NCBI RefSeq assembly: GCF_000378125.1
Contig: NZ_KB899244.1
Location: forward strand, 286,867-350,866
Direction: 5' to 3'
From: Rudaea cellulosilytica DSM 22992
GTDB taxonomy: Bacteria; Pseudomonadota; Gammaproteobacteria; Xanthomonadales; Rhodanobacteraceae
DNA: 64,000 bases
The position numbers and the translations under genes were made by a program. Shown one piece after another: positions 53,467 through 61,299 of the stretch (positions are counted from its first letter, which is position 1; each line of letters opens with the position of its first letter). The notes beneath the pieces were generated by a model, which saw only the letters and a list, made by a program, of their open reading frames with translations, did not search any database and was not told the origin of the DNA.

Positions 53467-56238
53467 ATGACCGCATCCACTCTCTCCACGCCGACCGCGC
53501 CACCGCGGTCGGCTTTTCTTTTTTATTTGGCCGTCGCCTTGATCGCCGGCAGCGTCATCGCGCTGCAGATTTCGATCATGCGCATCTTCAGCGTCGGCTC
53601 GTGGGCGCATTTCGGCTCGATGGTCGTCAGCCTGGCGATGATGGGCTTCGGCCTCACCAGCGTCGTCATGTGCGCGGCCAACGATTGGTTCGATAAGCAC
53701 TGGCAAGGTGTCGCCAACGTGTCCCTGCTCGTGTTCGGCCCGCTGATCGTCGCGGCGAACCTGCTCGCGCAGCAGATTCCGTTCAACGCGATCTTCCTGA
53801 TCTCCGATCCGGTGCAGAAGTGGAAGCTGTTCGGCAACTTCGTCCTCTATCTGACGCCGTTTCTCGCCGGCGCGTTCTTTCTCGGCGCGGTGTTCCTGCG
53901 CATGAAGGAGACGTTCGGCCGCATCTATTTCGCTGATCTCGTCGGCGCCGGCACGGGCGGCTTGCTGCTGCTCGGATGCCTCTATCTGTTCCGCCCGGAA
54001 AATCTCGTCGTCGTGCCGCTCGCACTGTGGTTCGCGGCCGGTATCGTCTGGTTCCTCGCGCAGGCGAAGCGCACCGGTTCCCTGATCGCGCTGATCACTC
54101 TCGGTGCGCTCTGCGTCTTCGGACACTTCTGGCTGCCGCAGCAATTGGCGATTCCGAAGCTTGCCGTGTCCGACTACAAGGGCGTGTCCTACGCGCGCAA
54201 GTTCCCGGACAACCAGCGCGTCTACGAGAACGCCTCGCCGTTCGGCTATCTCGAGGTGTATTCGAGCTCGTACCTGCACTTTGCGCCGGGCCTGTCCGAC
54301 AACGCGGGCTTCAACCTGCCCGAGATGCCGGCGAACGCGTATCTCGGCATGTACATCGACAGCGAAGGCCCGATGGGCGTGATGCGTAAGCTCAACGATG
54401 CGGAAAGCGCGTATTTCCGCTACCTGCCGATGGACTATCCCTACGTCATCAAGCAGGAGCCGAACACCTTCGTCGTGCAGTTCGGCGGCGGCATCTCCAC
54501 GCGCGTCGCTCTGCACAATTCGAAACACGTGACCGTGGCCGAGGGCAATCCGGAAATCCTCAACGCCTTCCGCAACGACAAGGGCCTGCGCGATTTCTCC
54601 GGCGACATCCTCAACGATCCCAAGCTCGACGTGATCGACTACGACGGGCGCCTGTACCTGGCCAATACCGACAAGCGCTACGACGTCATCGACCTCTCGC
54701 TCGCCGACTCCGCCGGTCTGTCGAGCCCCGGCGGTTTCGCCATCGTCGAGAAATACGCTTACACGCGCGAGGCGATGCGCGCCTACATGCGCGCGCTCGC
54801 CGATGGCGGCGTGCTTTCGGTGACGTTGTGGAACAAGGAAGAGCCACCGAAGTCGGTGCTCAAGCTCTATGCGACGATGGTCGACGCGGCACGCGATCTC
54901 GATCCGCAAGGCGACGTCTCGAAGGATTTCTACGCCGCCGCGAGTTATCTCTCGACCGCAACCGTGCTGTACAAACGCGGCGGCTTCTCTCCCGCTGATA
55001 TTGAGAAGTTGCACGCCCACTCGCACGCGATGAGCTTCGATGAGCTGACCTATCCGGGCTACGAATTCGACACCAAGCAGATCGCGGATAGCCTCAAGTC
55101 GTATCGCGAAAGCATCTTCGGCGAGGACGAAACCGCGAAATCCGCCGCCGCAGCCGGCATCGCCAGCGGCGGCGCGAAGCCGAAGTCGGGCACCGAGATC
55201 GTGCCGACCGCGGAGCCGACGACGGCGCCGCAGGCCGATCCGACCGCACCGGCCGCCGATCCCACCGGGCCCGCGGCAGACCCGACCGGTCCCGCATCCG
55301 ACCCGACCGGGCCGGATGCGAACGCCACCTCGCCCGATGCAACACCCGCTCCCGTTCCCGCGATCGTGATGGGTCAACTTGCCTGGCACTCGCTGCTGCA
55401 CGGCAACGGCACCGATCTTTCGAACTACGTGTTCGATGCGCGTCCACTGACCAACAACCGCCCCTACTTCGCCGCGTACGTGAAGCCGGGCGATCTGACG
55501 CGTACGACCGATCGCCTCGAACTCTTCCAGGACGAATGGGGCTATTTGCTGCTCTGGGCCACGCTGGCCATCGCCGCGATCTCCGCACTCGTGCTCGTCG
55601 CGATCCCGGTGCTGCTCGGCTGGCGCACGATCTTCTCGCGCACGCCCGGTCAGCTACGCGTAATCCTCTACTTCGCCTGCCTCGGTCTCGGCTACATCAT
55701 GGTCGAGGTCGCCCTGATCGCGAAGTTCGTGCTTCCGCTCGGCAATCCGACCGTGTCCGCCTCGATCCTGATCACCGGCATGCTCGTGTTCTCCGGCCTC
55801 GGCAGCCTGACCTCGGAACGCTTCATGGATCGTGCGAAGGTGACCATGCCGATCATCTTCGTCGCGATCGGCGCGCTGCTGATCGCCTACGGTTTTGTCA
55901 TCGATCCGATCCTTGATGCGATCGGCCGCCTGCCGTATGCATTGCGCCTGGTCTGCTGCTTCCTGCTGATCGCGCCACCGGCGTTCCTCATGGGTTTTCC
56001 GATGTCGACCGCGATGACCTGGCTCGGCCGCCTAGGCAAGAACGCGATGTTCCTCTGGGCCTGGGGCATCAACGGCTCGTTCTCGGTGATCGGCGCGGCG
56101 CTCGTGCCGATCATCGCGACCTCGTTCGGCCTCGGCAGCGTGCTGCAGATCAGTGGCCTCGCCTACCTGCTCGCCGCGCCGGCGTTTTTTGCGATATTTT
56201 TGCCAATGCGCAACGCAGGAAAACCGACGGCGGCTTGA
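53467..56238 (+). CDS. membrane spermidine-synthase-like protein
   Basis: A 923-residue protein. Membrane helices 1-6 (about residues 18-220), a soluble SAM-dependent spermidine synthase-like domain (about 240-530: FVVQFGGGISTRVALHNSKH, VTVAEGNPEILNAF, RYDVIDLSLADS), a low-complexity linker with four 7-residue repeats (ADPTGPA, about 589-617), and a second membrane block (690-910). Aminopropyl transfer is possible but not shown. Followed without gap by a hydrolase gene. Confidence 0.85.
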   Translation: MTASTLSTPTAPPRSAFLFYLAVALIAGSVIALQISIMRIFSVGSWAHFGSMVVSLAMMGFGLTSVVMCAANDWFDKHWQGVANVSLLVFGPLIVAANLLAQQIPFNAIFLISDPVQKWKLFGNFVLYLTPFLAGAFFLGAVFLRMKETFGRIYFADLVGAGTGGLLLLGCLYLFRPENLVVVPLALWFAAGIVWFLAQAKRTGSLIALITLGALCVFGHFWLPQQLAIPKLAVSDYKGVSYARKFPDNQRVYENASPFGYLEVYSSSYLHFAPGLSDNAGFNLPEMPANAYLGMYIDSEGPMGVMRKLNDAESAYFRYLPMDYPYVIKQEPNTFVVQFGGGISTRVALHNSKHVTVAEGNPEILNAFRNDKGLRDFSGDILNDPKLDVIDYDGRLYLANTDKRYDVIDLSLADSAGLSSPGGFAIVEKYAYTREAMRAYMRALADGGVLSVTLWNKEEPPKSVLKLYATMVDAARDLDPQGDVSKDFYAAASYLSTATVLYKRGGFSPADIEKLHAHSHAMSFDELTYPGYEFDTKQIADSLKSYRESIFGEDETAKSAAAAGIASGGAKPKSGTEIVPTAEPTTAPQADPTAPAADPTGPAADPTGPASDPTGPDANATSPDATPAPVPAIVMGQLAWHSLLHGNGTDLSNYVFDARPLTNNRPYFAAYVKPGDLTRTTDRLELFQDEWGYLLLWATLAIAAISALVLVAIPVLLGWRTIFSRTPGQLRVILYFACLGLGYIMVEVALIAKFVLPLGNPTVSASILITGMLVFSGLGSLTSERFMDRAKVTMPIIFVAIGALLIAYGFVIDPILDAIGRLPYALRLVCCFLLIAPPAFLMGFPMSTAMTWLGRLGKNAMFLWAWGINGSFSVIGAALVPIIATSFGLGSVLQISGLAYLLAAPAFFAIFLPMRNAGKPTAA
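55234..55317 (+). repeat. in-frame 21-bp tandem repeat, four units
   Basis: Four 21-bp units encode ADPTAPA, ADPTGPA, ADPTGPA, SDPTGPD in the linker of the spermidine-synthase-like protein. Codons vary between units, so it is an old or selected repeat rather than a recent slippage product. Confidence 0.85.
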
Positions 56239-57324
56239 ATGAAGCGCACTGAGCAGAAAAGAATCCGCTTGTCGTTCGCTCGAACGGCAGCGGTTCTTTT
56301 CTCGCTCGCTTTGGCTGCCGGGCCCGCGCTCGCCCAACCCAAGCTATCCGTCGCGGCGATCAAACCTCCGGCCGCACCGAAGGTGCCGATCGCCCCGCTC
56401 AAGGCGCCGATCACTGCCTTCGTCCCGTTCGACTACGCGCCGTTTCCGTTCCGCGGCCTGATCCCCGATTCGGGCAAGAAGTTCATCGACAAGGTCGATG
56501 GCAACCGCAAAGGCCACGTCTCCTCGCGCGACAACTCGGTGCACTGGGAAGACGAGACCTTCAACGACAACCGCGTACTTTTGTACTTGCCGCAGGGCTT
56601 CGACATCCGCAAGCCGGCGCTGATCGTCGTGTTCTTCCATGGCAACGGCGCGACGCTGTCGCGTGACGTACTCGACCGTCAGCAGGTCGCAGCCCAGCTC
56701 GCCGCCAGCAACCTCAACGCCGTGCTCGTCGCGCCGCAGTTCGCGGTCGACGCTGCCGATTCGAGCGCGGGCCGCTTCTGGCAGCGCGGCGTGTTCAAGA
56801 AGTTCGTCGACGAGGCCACGCGGAAACTCGCGCTGCAGTATCACGATCGACGCGTCGACGGCGCATTCAAGCCTTCAAAGGTCGTGCTCGTCGCCTATTC
56901 GGGCGGCTACCTGCCGGCGTCGTGGTCGCTCGCGGTCGGCCAGATCGGCTCGCGCCTGCACGGTGTGATCCTGCTCGACGCGCTGTACGGCCAGATCGAC
57001 AAGTTCGCGAGCTGGATCGAGCGCGCGCGCGGCGCGGCATTCTTCTTCAGCACCTTTACCGAATCGACGCGCGAACAGAACGAAGCGCTGCAATCCGAGC
57101 TCGTCGACGCCAATATGCGCTATGCGACGACCCCGCCCAAGCTGCTGCGCCCCGGCACCGTCGCCTTCGTCGACAGCGACCTCGACTGGACCCACCACAA
57201 CGATTTCGTCACCGCGGCGTGGACGCAGAACCCGTTGACCTGGCTGTTTTCGCGCATCCCCGGCTATCCGAACGGCAAACCAGCCGTCGCGAAAAACGCC
57301 AAATCGCGGCCCGCTTCGCGCTGA
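56239..57324 (+). CDS. secreted alpha/beta hydrolase-like protein
   Basis: A 361-residue protein with a signal peptide (cleavage near ALAQ, residue 33) and a proline/alanine-rich start (AAIKPPAAPKVPIAPLKAPI). Alpha/beta hydrolase features: LIVVFFHGNGATLSRDVLDR (oxyanion-type HGN), nucleophile elbow VLVAYSGGYLPA (GxSxG-like AYSGG) and DWTHHNDFV near the end where the His would sit. Possibly an esterase. Its ATG abuts the preceding stop codon. Confidence 0.72.
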   Translation: MKRTEQKRIRLSFARTAAVLFSLALAAGPALAQPKLSVAAIKPPAAPKVPIAPLKAPITAFVPFDYAPFPFRGLIPDSGKKFIDKVDGNRKGHVSSRDNSVHWEDETFNDNRVLLYLPQGFDIRKPALIVVFFHGNGATLSRDVLDRQQVAAQLAASNLNAVLVAPQFAVDAADSSAGRFWQRGVFKKFVDEATRKLALQYHDRRVDGAFKPSKVVLVAYSGGYLPASWSLAVGQIGSRLHGVILLDALYGQIDKFASWIERARGAAFFFSTFTESTREQNEALQSELVDANMRYATTPPKLLRPGTVAFVDSDLDWTHHNDFVTAAWTQNPLTWLFSRIPGYPNGKPAVAKNAKSRPASR

Positions 57325-57392
57325 AATCCGGGCAGACGAAGCAATTCGGCAGTAGGCTTCCAGCTCTAATCCGCCGCGTTACGCTGCTGGAT

Positions 57393-58586
57393 ATGAACGC
57401 ATCCCTTGAAAACCTTCGGGGCGTGAGTCGGCTGTCGACCGATGCCGTGATCGGCGTCGTCGATCTGGTCGAAGCGCTGCACCGCCGTCTTTCGCCGGCG
57501 CAGGTCTTGCTCGGCCAAGCGGGCGAAGAACGCACGCACGGCATCGCCGCTCTCGTGTACAAGAGCATCCGCGGCATCTCGCGCCTGAGCGGCGGCGCGC
57601 TCGATGCAGCGCTCGGCGCCGCCTCGGGCTTGCTCGCACTGATTCCCGACGCGGCCACGACCCGCTCGCCGTTGCAGGAAGCCGCGCGCGCGGTGTTGAA
57701 CGGCGTGCTCGGCGATCACCTCGCCGACAGCGCCAACCCGCTCGCGATCACGATGCGCCTGCACGTTCACGCGGGCAACATACCATCGTCCTCGCGGCCG
57801 TCGGACGACAAGCTCGCCGTATTCGTGCACGGCCTGTCTCTGAACGACCTGCACTGGCAAGCGCAGGACTGCGACTACGGCGCGGCGCTCGCGCGCGACC
57901 TCGGCTATACGCCGCTGTATCTGCACTACAACAGCGGCCTGCACATTTCCGTCAACGGTCGCGAATTCGCCGATCAGTTGGAAAGCCTGGTGCAGGTGCG
58001 CCGCACGCCGCTCAAGGAATTGGTGCTGATTGGCCACAGCATGGGCGGCCTCGTCATTCGCAGTGCCTGCGAATACGGCGCACAAGCGCACCACTCGTGG
58101 CGGCGACAGGCAGGCAAAGCGTTTTTCCTCGGCACGCCGCATCACGGCGCACCGCTGGAACGCAGCGGCGCGTGGATCGATGCACTGCTCGGCGGCAATC
58201 CACTCATCGCCCCGTTCGCACGACTCGGAAAAATCCGCAGTGCCGGCATCACCGACCTGCGCCACGGCAACCTCGTCGATGCCGACTGGCAAGGCCGCGA
58301 CCGCTTCGCACGCGCGGATACGCGCGTGGCGACGCCACTGCCCGACGGCATCGTCTGCCACGCCGTCGCCGCGACCACGGGCGCGCGCGCCGGAAGCCTC
58401 GCCGATCGCCTGCTCGGCGACGGTCTGGTGCCGTTGGCGAGCGCGCTGGGGCGGCATGCGGATGCGCAACGCGCGTTGCGCTTTCCATCATCACGGCAAT
58501 GGATCGGCTATCGCATGAACCACATAGACCTGCTCGGCCGCGTTGAAGTCTACGAAAGGATCAGGCGCTGGCTGGAGCACTCCTGA
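57393..58586 (+). CDS. PGAP1-like alpha/beta hydrolase
   Basis: A 397-residue cytoplasmic-looking hydrolase: LAVFVHGLSLNDLHWQAQDC, nucleophile ELVLIGHSMGGLVIRSACEY (GHSMG), LGTPHHGAPLERSGAWID, and a C-terminal catalytic His candidate in GYRMNHIDLL. The N-terminal 120 residues include STDAVIGVVDLVEALHRRLS of unknown role. Lipase-like; substrate unknown. 68 nt after the preceding hydrolase; last host gene before the cassette array. Confidence 0.82.
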   Translation: MNASLENLRGVSRLSTDAVIGVVDLVEALHRRLSPAQVLLGQAGEERTHGIAALVYKSIRGISRLSGGALDAALGAASGLLALIPDAATTRSPLQEAARAVLNGVLGDHLADSANPLAITMRLHVHAGNIPSSSRPSDDKLAVFVHGLSLNDLHWQAQDCDYGAALARDLGYTPLYLHYNSGLHISVNGREFADQLESLVQVRRTPLKELVLIGHSMGGLVIRSACEYGAQAHHSWRRQAGKAFFLGTPHHGAPLERSGAWIDALLGGNPLIAPFARLGKIRSAGITDLRHGNLVDADWQGRDRFARADTRVATPLPDGIVCHAVAATTGARAGSLADRLLGDGLVPLASALGRHADAQRALRFPSSRQWIGYRMNHIDLLGRVEVYERIRRWLEHS

Positions 58587-58626
58587 GGGTGAGGTCAGGT
58601 ATTCAGTCGCGTTGACGCCTAGAACA

Positions 58627-58633
58627 GTTGGGT
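58627..58633 (-). other. remnant attC at the end of the array
   Basis: Minus-strand ACCCAAC fits RYYYAAC directly after the stop of the first cassette gene, but no paired GTTRRRY lies in the expected 60-100 bp. Probably a truncated terminal attC marking the array border. Confidence 0.4.
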
Positions 58634-58635
58634 GC

Positions 58636-58899
58636 TCACAGACCAAACCCGGCAAAGAAGTATGCCGATAAGAACGCGACAACTATCGCCACTATAAGCA
58701 GGCCCAGCCATCGAATGCGTCGCGTGGTGACAGCGGCGACTATGCTCGAGATGATTGCGACGATACCCACAAGCCATGAGGCTACGATCAACCAGGCTCC
58801 GATTTCACTTCTGGTTTCTCGAAAAAAGAAGAAGGCAATGCACGCTATCGCCAACTGTAGCGGCAGAGAATACAGGCAGATCTTAGCTGGAGTTTTCAT
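58636..58899 (-). CDS. cassette 1: small membrane protein
   Basis: An 87-residue protein with about three membrane helices: LPLQLAIACIAFFFFRE, GAWLIVASWLVGIVAIISSI and WLGLLIVAIVVAFLSAYFFA. No family recognised. It is the terminal cassette; its own attC looks truncated, and the attC at 58903-58979 belongs to the next cassette. Confidence 0.7.
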   Translation of the reverse strand: MKTPAKICLYSLPLQLAIACIAFFFFRETRSEIGAWLIVASWLVGIVAIISSIVAAVTTRRIRWLGLLIVAIVVAFLSAYFFAGFGL

Positions 58900-58902
58900 G
58901 GC

Positions 58903-58979
58903 ACCTAACGCCCCTGTTCACGCGCGAGGTTGGTGACGCAAAGCCGCGCCGAATTCATCGCCGTGTAAGCTCGTTAGAT
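58903..58979. other. attC site of cassette 2
   Basis: 77 bp, ACCTAAC ... GTTAGAT, with outer arms CTAACG/CGTTAG pairing. The MazG-like gene stop codon lies inside it. Sequence differs from the main attC family of the array. Confidence 0.75.
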
Positions 58980-59284
58980 ACATATTCGGCTAGCTCGCTG
59001 GTGTTTCTGACAAACTCCGCCTGCAAATCAATGCCACACTTATTTGCAAGAACAATAATCGACCATAAACAGTCCGACAATTCGTGACCAAGTTTCGCTT
59101 TGCAATCGTCAATATTTCGGATGCCAGCGTTTGCCTGAATCAGTTTTGCCAGATCGCCTACGTCCCCTACGAAACCAAGTGCAAGTTCTTCTGTGGTCCA
59201 GATGCGCCCATACCTCTTGATCTCAAGCTGTTCGTAGAGCTCGTTTAGCTGTAGTGCTGACTTTTCCAGATCACTGAATTTCAT
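58955..59284 (-). CDS. cassette 2: MazG-like nucleotide pyrophosphohydrolase
   Basis: A 109-residue MazG-like protein with GFVGDVGDLAKLIQAN (the ExxE-type helix altered to DVGDL) and KLGHELSDCLWSIIVLANKC (E..D metal motif). All-alpha NTP pyrophosphatases hydrolyse NTPs to NMPs and are common integron cassette genes. ATG 59284 (MKFSDLEKS) is the likely start. Its last codons run into the attC. Confidence 0.8.
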   Translation of the reverse strand: MKFSDLEKSALQLNELYEQLEIKRYGRIWTTEELALGFVGDVGDLAKLIQANAGIRNIDDCKAKLGHELSDCLWSIIVLANKCGIDLQAEFVRNTSELAEYVSNELTRR

Positions 59285-59292
59285 GTTGTGCT

Positions 59293-59386
59293 GCCTAACA
59301 TTCGACGTAAGGGGCTGACCGGAAGACGGCCCCTGTTGAAGGAGGGAGGCGCATCGCGCCACAGCTTGGCGAGCCGGACGCTAAGC
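59293..59386. other. attC site of cassette 3 (degenerate)
   Basis: 94 bp, GCCTAAC ... GCTAAGC; the second core should read GTTRRRY but has C for T. The VOC gene stop TAG lies in this degenerate core. Recombination at this site may be impaired. Confidence 0.6.
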
Positions 59387-59788
59387 TTGTGCGATTTCAT
59401 CGTAGCCTCGACCGAGGAATTGCACCAGACAGAACCCATGACCAAAAGGATCGGCCATGAGGGCCAGCCGACCCCATTTGGAAGTTTGAATCGGCGTCTC
59501 GATTGTCGCGCCAGCCGAAACAGCTCGCCGCACCGCTGACTCGATTTCGGGAACGACGAAGTCCAAATGAACAGGACTCCAATGGCGCTTGTAGGTGCGT
59601 CTCTGGCTTGTGAAATCCGATGGTGAGCTGCCTTCGGCTTTGAGCAAGAGATAGATTGCCGACGAGGCACCTAGCAATTCGACTCCGTCGCCGCCGAAAC
59701 GACGGCCAACGGTGAGATCAAAGGCGTTGCAGTAGAAGGCCACCGCGCTAGCAAGGTCGTTCACATCGACGTTGACCAACAGCTGCAT
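59381..59788 (-). CDS. cassette 3: VOC family protein
   Basis: A 135-residue vicinal-oxygen-chelate protein with two betaalphabetabetabeta modules: LVNVDVNDLASAVAFYCNAF and HLDFVVPEIESAVRRAVSAG followed by LMADPFGHGFCLVQF. VOC cassettes include antibiotic-resistance types, but no feature marks this as fosfomycin or bleomycin resistance. Ends in the attC. Confidence 0.85.
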   Translation of the reverse strand: MQLLVNVDVNDLASAVAFYCNAFDLTVGRRFGGDGVELLGASSAIYLLLKAEGSSPSDFTSQRRTYKRHWSPVHLDFVVPEIESAVRRAVSAGATIETPIQTSKWGRLALMADPFGHGFCLVQFLGRGYDEIAQA

Positions 59789-59805
59789 TGCCGGCTCCTT
59801 GAGGT

Positions 59806-59893
59806 GTCTAACGTCGTACTAAGCCGCTGCCGGCCGAGACAGCTCGGCTACGAGAAGCAATGCCTCGGGAATCGGTTGAGCACATGGTTAGGC
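59806..59893. other. attC site of cassette 4
   Basis: 88 bp, GTCTAAC ... GTTAGGC; inner arms GCCGCTGCCGGCC-type GC stem. The gene of cassette 4 ends with the TAA of this site. Confidence 0.75.
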
Positions 59894-60253
59894 CGCATCG
59901 ACCGAGCGGCCCGCCTGCAGTGCCGGCGCGGGTGACCGAGGTGGCTCAGTCGCTACTCCAAGCGGCGAGTTTGTGTCCCAGCGCACGTACCGCACTATGT
60001 GAATGTGCTCTTGCAGCTTGCTTGCCAACAACTCCAAGGACCGAGCTACGGATACTTCTGGGTCTATTACTGAAGCCTGCTGGAGCAGCTCAGAAATGGA
60101 TGTCGGCGACATGGCGGCGATTTGCATTGCGACGTTTCTTGCGAAGGTCTTGAACTCATCCGTGAAAGTCGCGAAATCGGACTCGGCGGAGATCTCGACC
60201 AAGACGCCTACGCGCCGCTGGTGAAGGTAGCTTTCAATGATACGAGCGCTCAT
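59888..60253 (-). CDS. cassette 4: stand-alone EF-Ts-like domain protein
   Basis: A 121-residue protein resembling the core of elongation factor Ts. ESYLHQRRVGVLVEISAESD, DEFKTFARNVAMQIAAMSP, then ELLQQASVIDPEVSV and IHIVRYVRWD follow the order of EF-Ts (ExYxHxxxRxGVLVEV..TDF, DEFK..A...AMQIAA.xP, LL.QPF..DPxxxV, I.VRRFVRFE). It lacks the N-terminal UBA-like domain and the TDFV motif reads SDFA. It could bind EF-Tu as a modulator or inhibitor rather than act as an exchange factor. Stop is the TAA of its attC. Function is inference. Confidence 0.75.
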   Translation of the reverse strand: MSARIIESYLHQRRVGVLVEISAESDFATFTDEFKTFARNVAMQIAAMSPTSISELLQQASVIDPEVSVARSLELLASKLQEHIHIVRYVRWDTNSPLGVATEPPRSPAPALQAGRSVDAA

Positions 60254-60261
60254 GTGATGAG

Positions 60262-60352
60262 ACCTAGACGCATGAGGTAAGTGGCCGCTGCCACCGTAGG
60301 CGTCAGATTACCGTGGCACGTCGCAGCGGTGCAGTTGACCGAATAGTTAGGG
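60262..60352. other. attC site of cassette 5
   Basis: 91 bp, ACCTAGAC ... GTTAGGG; shares GGTAAGTGGCCGCTGCCAC and TTACCGTGGCACGTCGC with the sites at 61993 and 62642, so it belongs to the array's main attC family. The first core is imperfect. Confidence 0.8.
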
Positions 60353-60718
60353 CGCGCCAGTCGACACCTCTTTACAGCAAGCCGCATCGAACAAAAATTT
60401 CTTGCCCGGTTTGATGAGGTGTGGAGTGTGCTGTTCCCACCATGTAGCCGCCGCTGGGGCATGGGCTCTAAGCGCCTCGATAGCTGCTAGTACCTCGACC
60501 ACATAACCGACGCTGGGTTGCTCAGTGACAGGGAAGCCAAAGAAGCGTTTCACTTTAGCGAAAAAGCCATGCTCTTTGCCCAACACACCCCTCGGAATCC
60601 AGATATTGGGCTGCGACGCTTCGGTATCAGCCAACGGAATGGTTGTGCCAATCCATGCGGCACGAATTTTCTCTGGCGCCTCGCCATGCGGAATCGCGAC
60701 GATTTGGACGAGCTTCAT
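60347..60718 (-). CDS. cassette 5: hypothetical protein
   Basis: A 123-residue soluble protein, MKLVQIVAIPHGEAPEKIRA at the start, with PNIWIPRGVLGKEHGFFAKV, AAIEALRAHAPAAATWWEQH and a C-terminal CC pair. No family recognised. Uses the TAA of its attC as stop. Typical of unannotated cassette genes. Confidence 0.75.
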   Translation of the reverse strand: MKLVQIVAIPHGEAPEKIRAAWIGTTIPLADTEASQPNIWIPRGVLGKEHGFFAKVKRFFGFPVTEQPSVGYVVEVLAAIEALRAHAPAAATWWEQHTPHLIKPGKKFLFDAACCKEVSTGAP

Positions 60719-60721
60719 AGC

Positions 60722-60794
60722 GCCCTAACACTAAGGTAAGACCGTCAGATTACCGCGGCACGTCGTAACGGTCCATTTGACCGGGTAGTTAGAC
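60722..60794. other. attC site of cassette 6
   Basis: 73 bp, GCCCTAAC ... GTTAGAC. Same family as 60262, 61993 and 62642 but about 18 bp shorter on the left arm. Confidence 0.75.
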
Positions 60795-61214
60795 CCCAGC
60801 TTGCGGTACGGGCGTTCTCGGGACCAAGTTGTTCCAAAGCGGGCGAAACGAAGCGCGAAAACACCAAGCCAAGCTGAGAAGCCAAGCGAGATTTAGCGAG
60901 CCCCATATCCATTGCCCGGAAAGCGTAATGTGGAAGCAGAAGATGCCAATGATCACTGGCGCCAGCATGGCGATACCCAGCGGGGCTGTCCTGCGCAATA
61001 GCGGTGCACCTCCACCAACCAGATATACCGCAGCAAGTAATGGGTTTATGAACCTACTATCGTCGAGTGCTTGAACAAATGCACTTGAAGCGGGCGTAGG
61101 TTGCTGAGGCGCAGACCCGAAGCCGAGTAGGCCAAGTACAATGGCTATGCCCGTGGCGAAGTAGAACAACCCGAAAACCCAGCGTGCACCAGTTACGGCG
61201 TATCTACTCTGCAT
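60789..61214 (-). CDS. cassette 6: DoxX-like small membrane protein
   Basis: A 141-residue protein with four membrane helices: WVFGLFYFATGIAIVLGLLG, FINPLLAAVYLVGGG, IAMLAPVIIGIFCFHITLSG and LNLAWLLSLAWCFRASF. Layout resembles DoxX/DoxD-type proteins. Function unknown. Ends with the TAA of its attC. Confidence 0.72.
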   Translation of the reverse strand: MQSRYAVTGARWVFGLFYFATGIAIVLGLLGFGSAPQQPTPASSAFVQALDDSRFINPLLAAVYLVGGGAPLLRRTAPLGIAMLAPVIIGIFCFHITLSGQWIWGSLNLAWLLSLAWCFRASFRPLWNNLVPRTPVPQAGV

Positions 61215-61229
61215 ATGAAGTCCCCTGGG

Positions 61230-61289
61230 ATCTAACGCCTAAATTAAGCCGAGCCGCGAAGCGGCTTCGACTTGAATGACTTGTGAGGC
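61230..61289. other. attC site of cassette 7, 60-bp aadA-type
   Basis: 60 bp, ATCTAAC ... GTGAGGC. Body (GCCTAAATTAAGCCGAGCCG, then CGAAGCGGCTTCGACTTGAA) matches the 60-bp attC found with aadA cassettes from clinical integrons, with a few changes. The GTTRRRY core is altered to GTGAGGC. Unlike the other sites here. Confidence 0.8.
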
Positions 61290-61299
61290 GCCACCCCGC

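Noticed and set aside
53371..55401. 676-codon open frame on the minus strand
   Set aside because: Antisense to the spermidine-synthase-like gene; Arg/His/Gly-rich composition, no domain; a product of high GC.
59381..59788. Fosfomycin or bleomycin resistance cassette
   Set aside because: VOC fold is clear but no subfamily residues support a resistance function.
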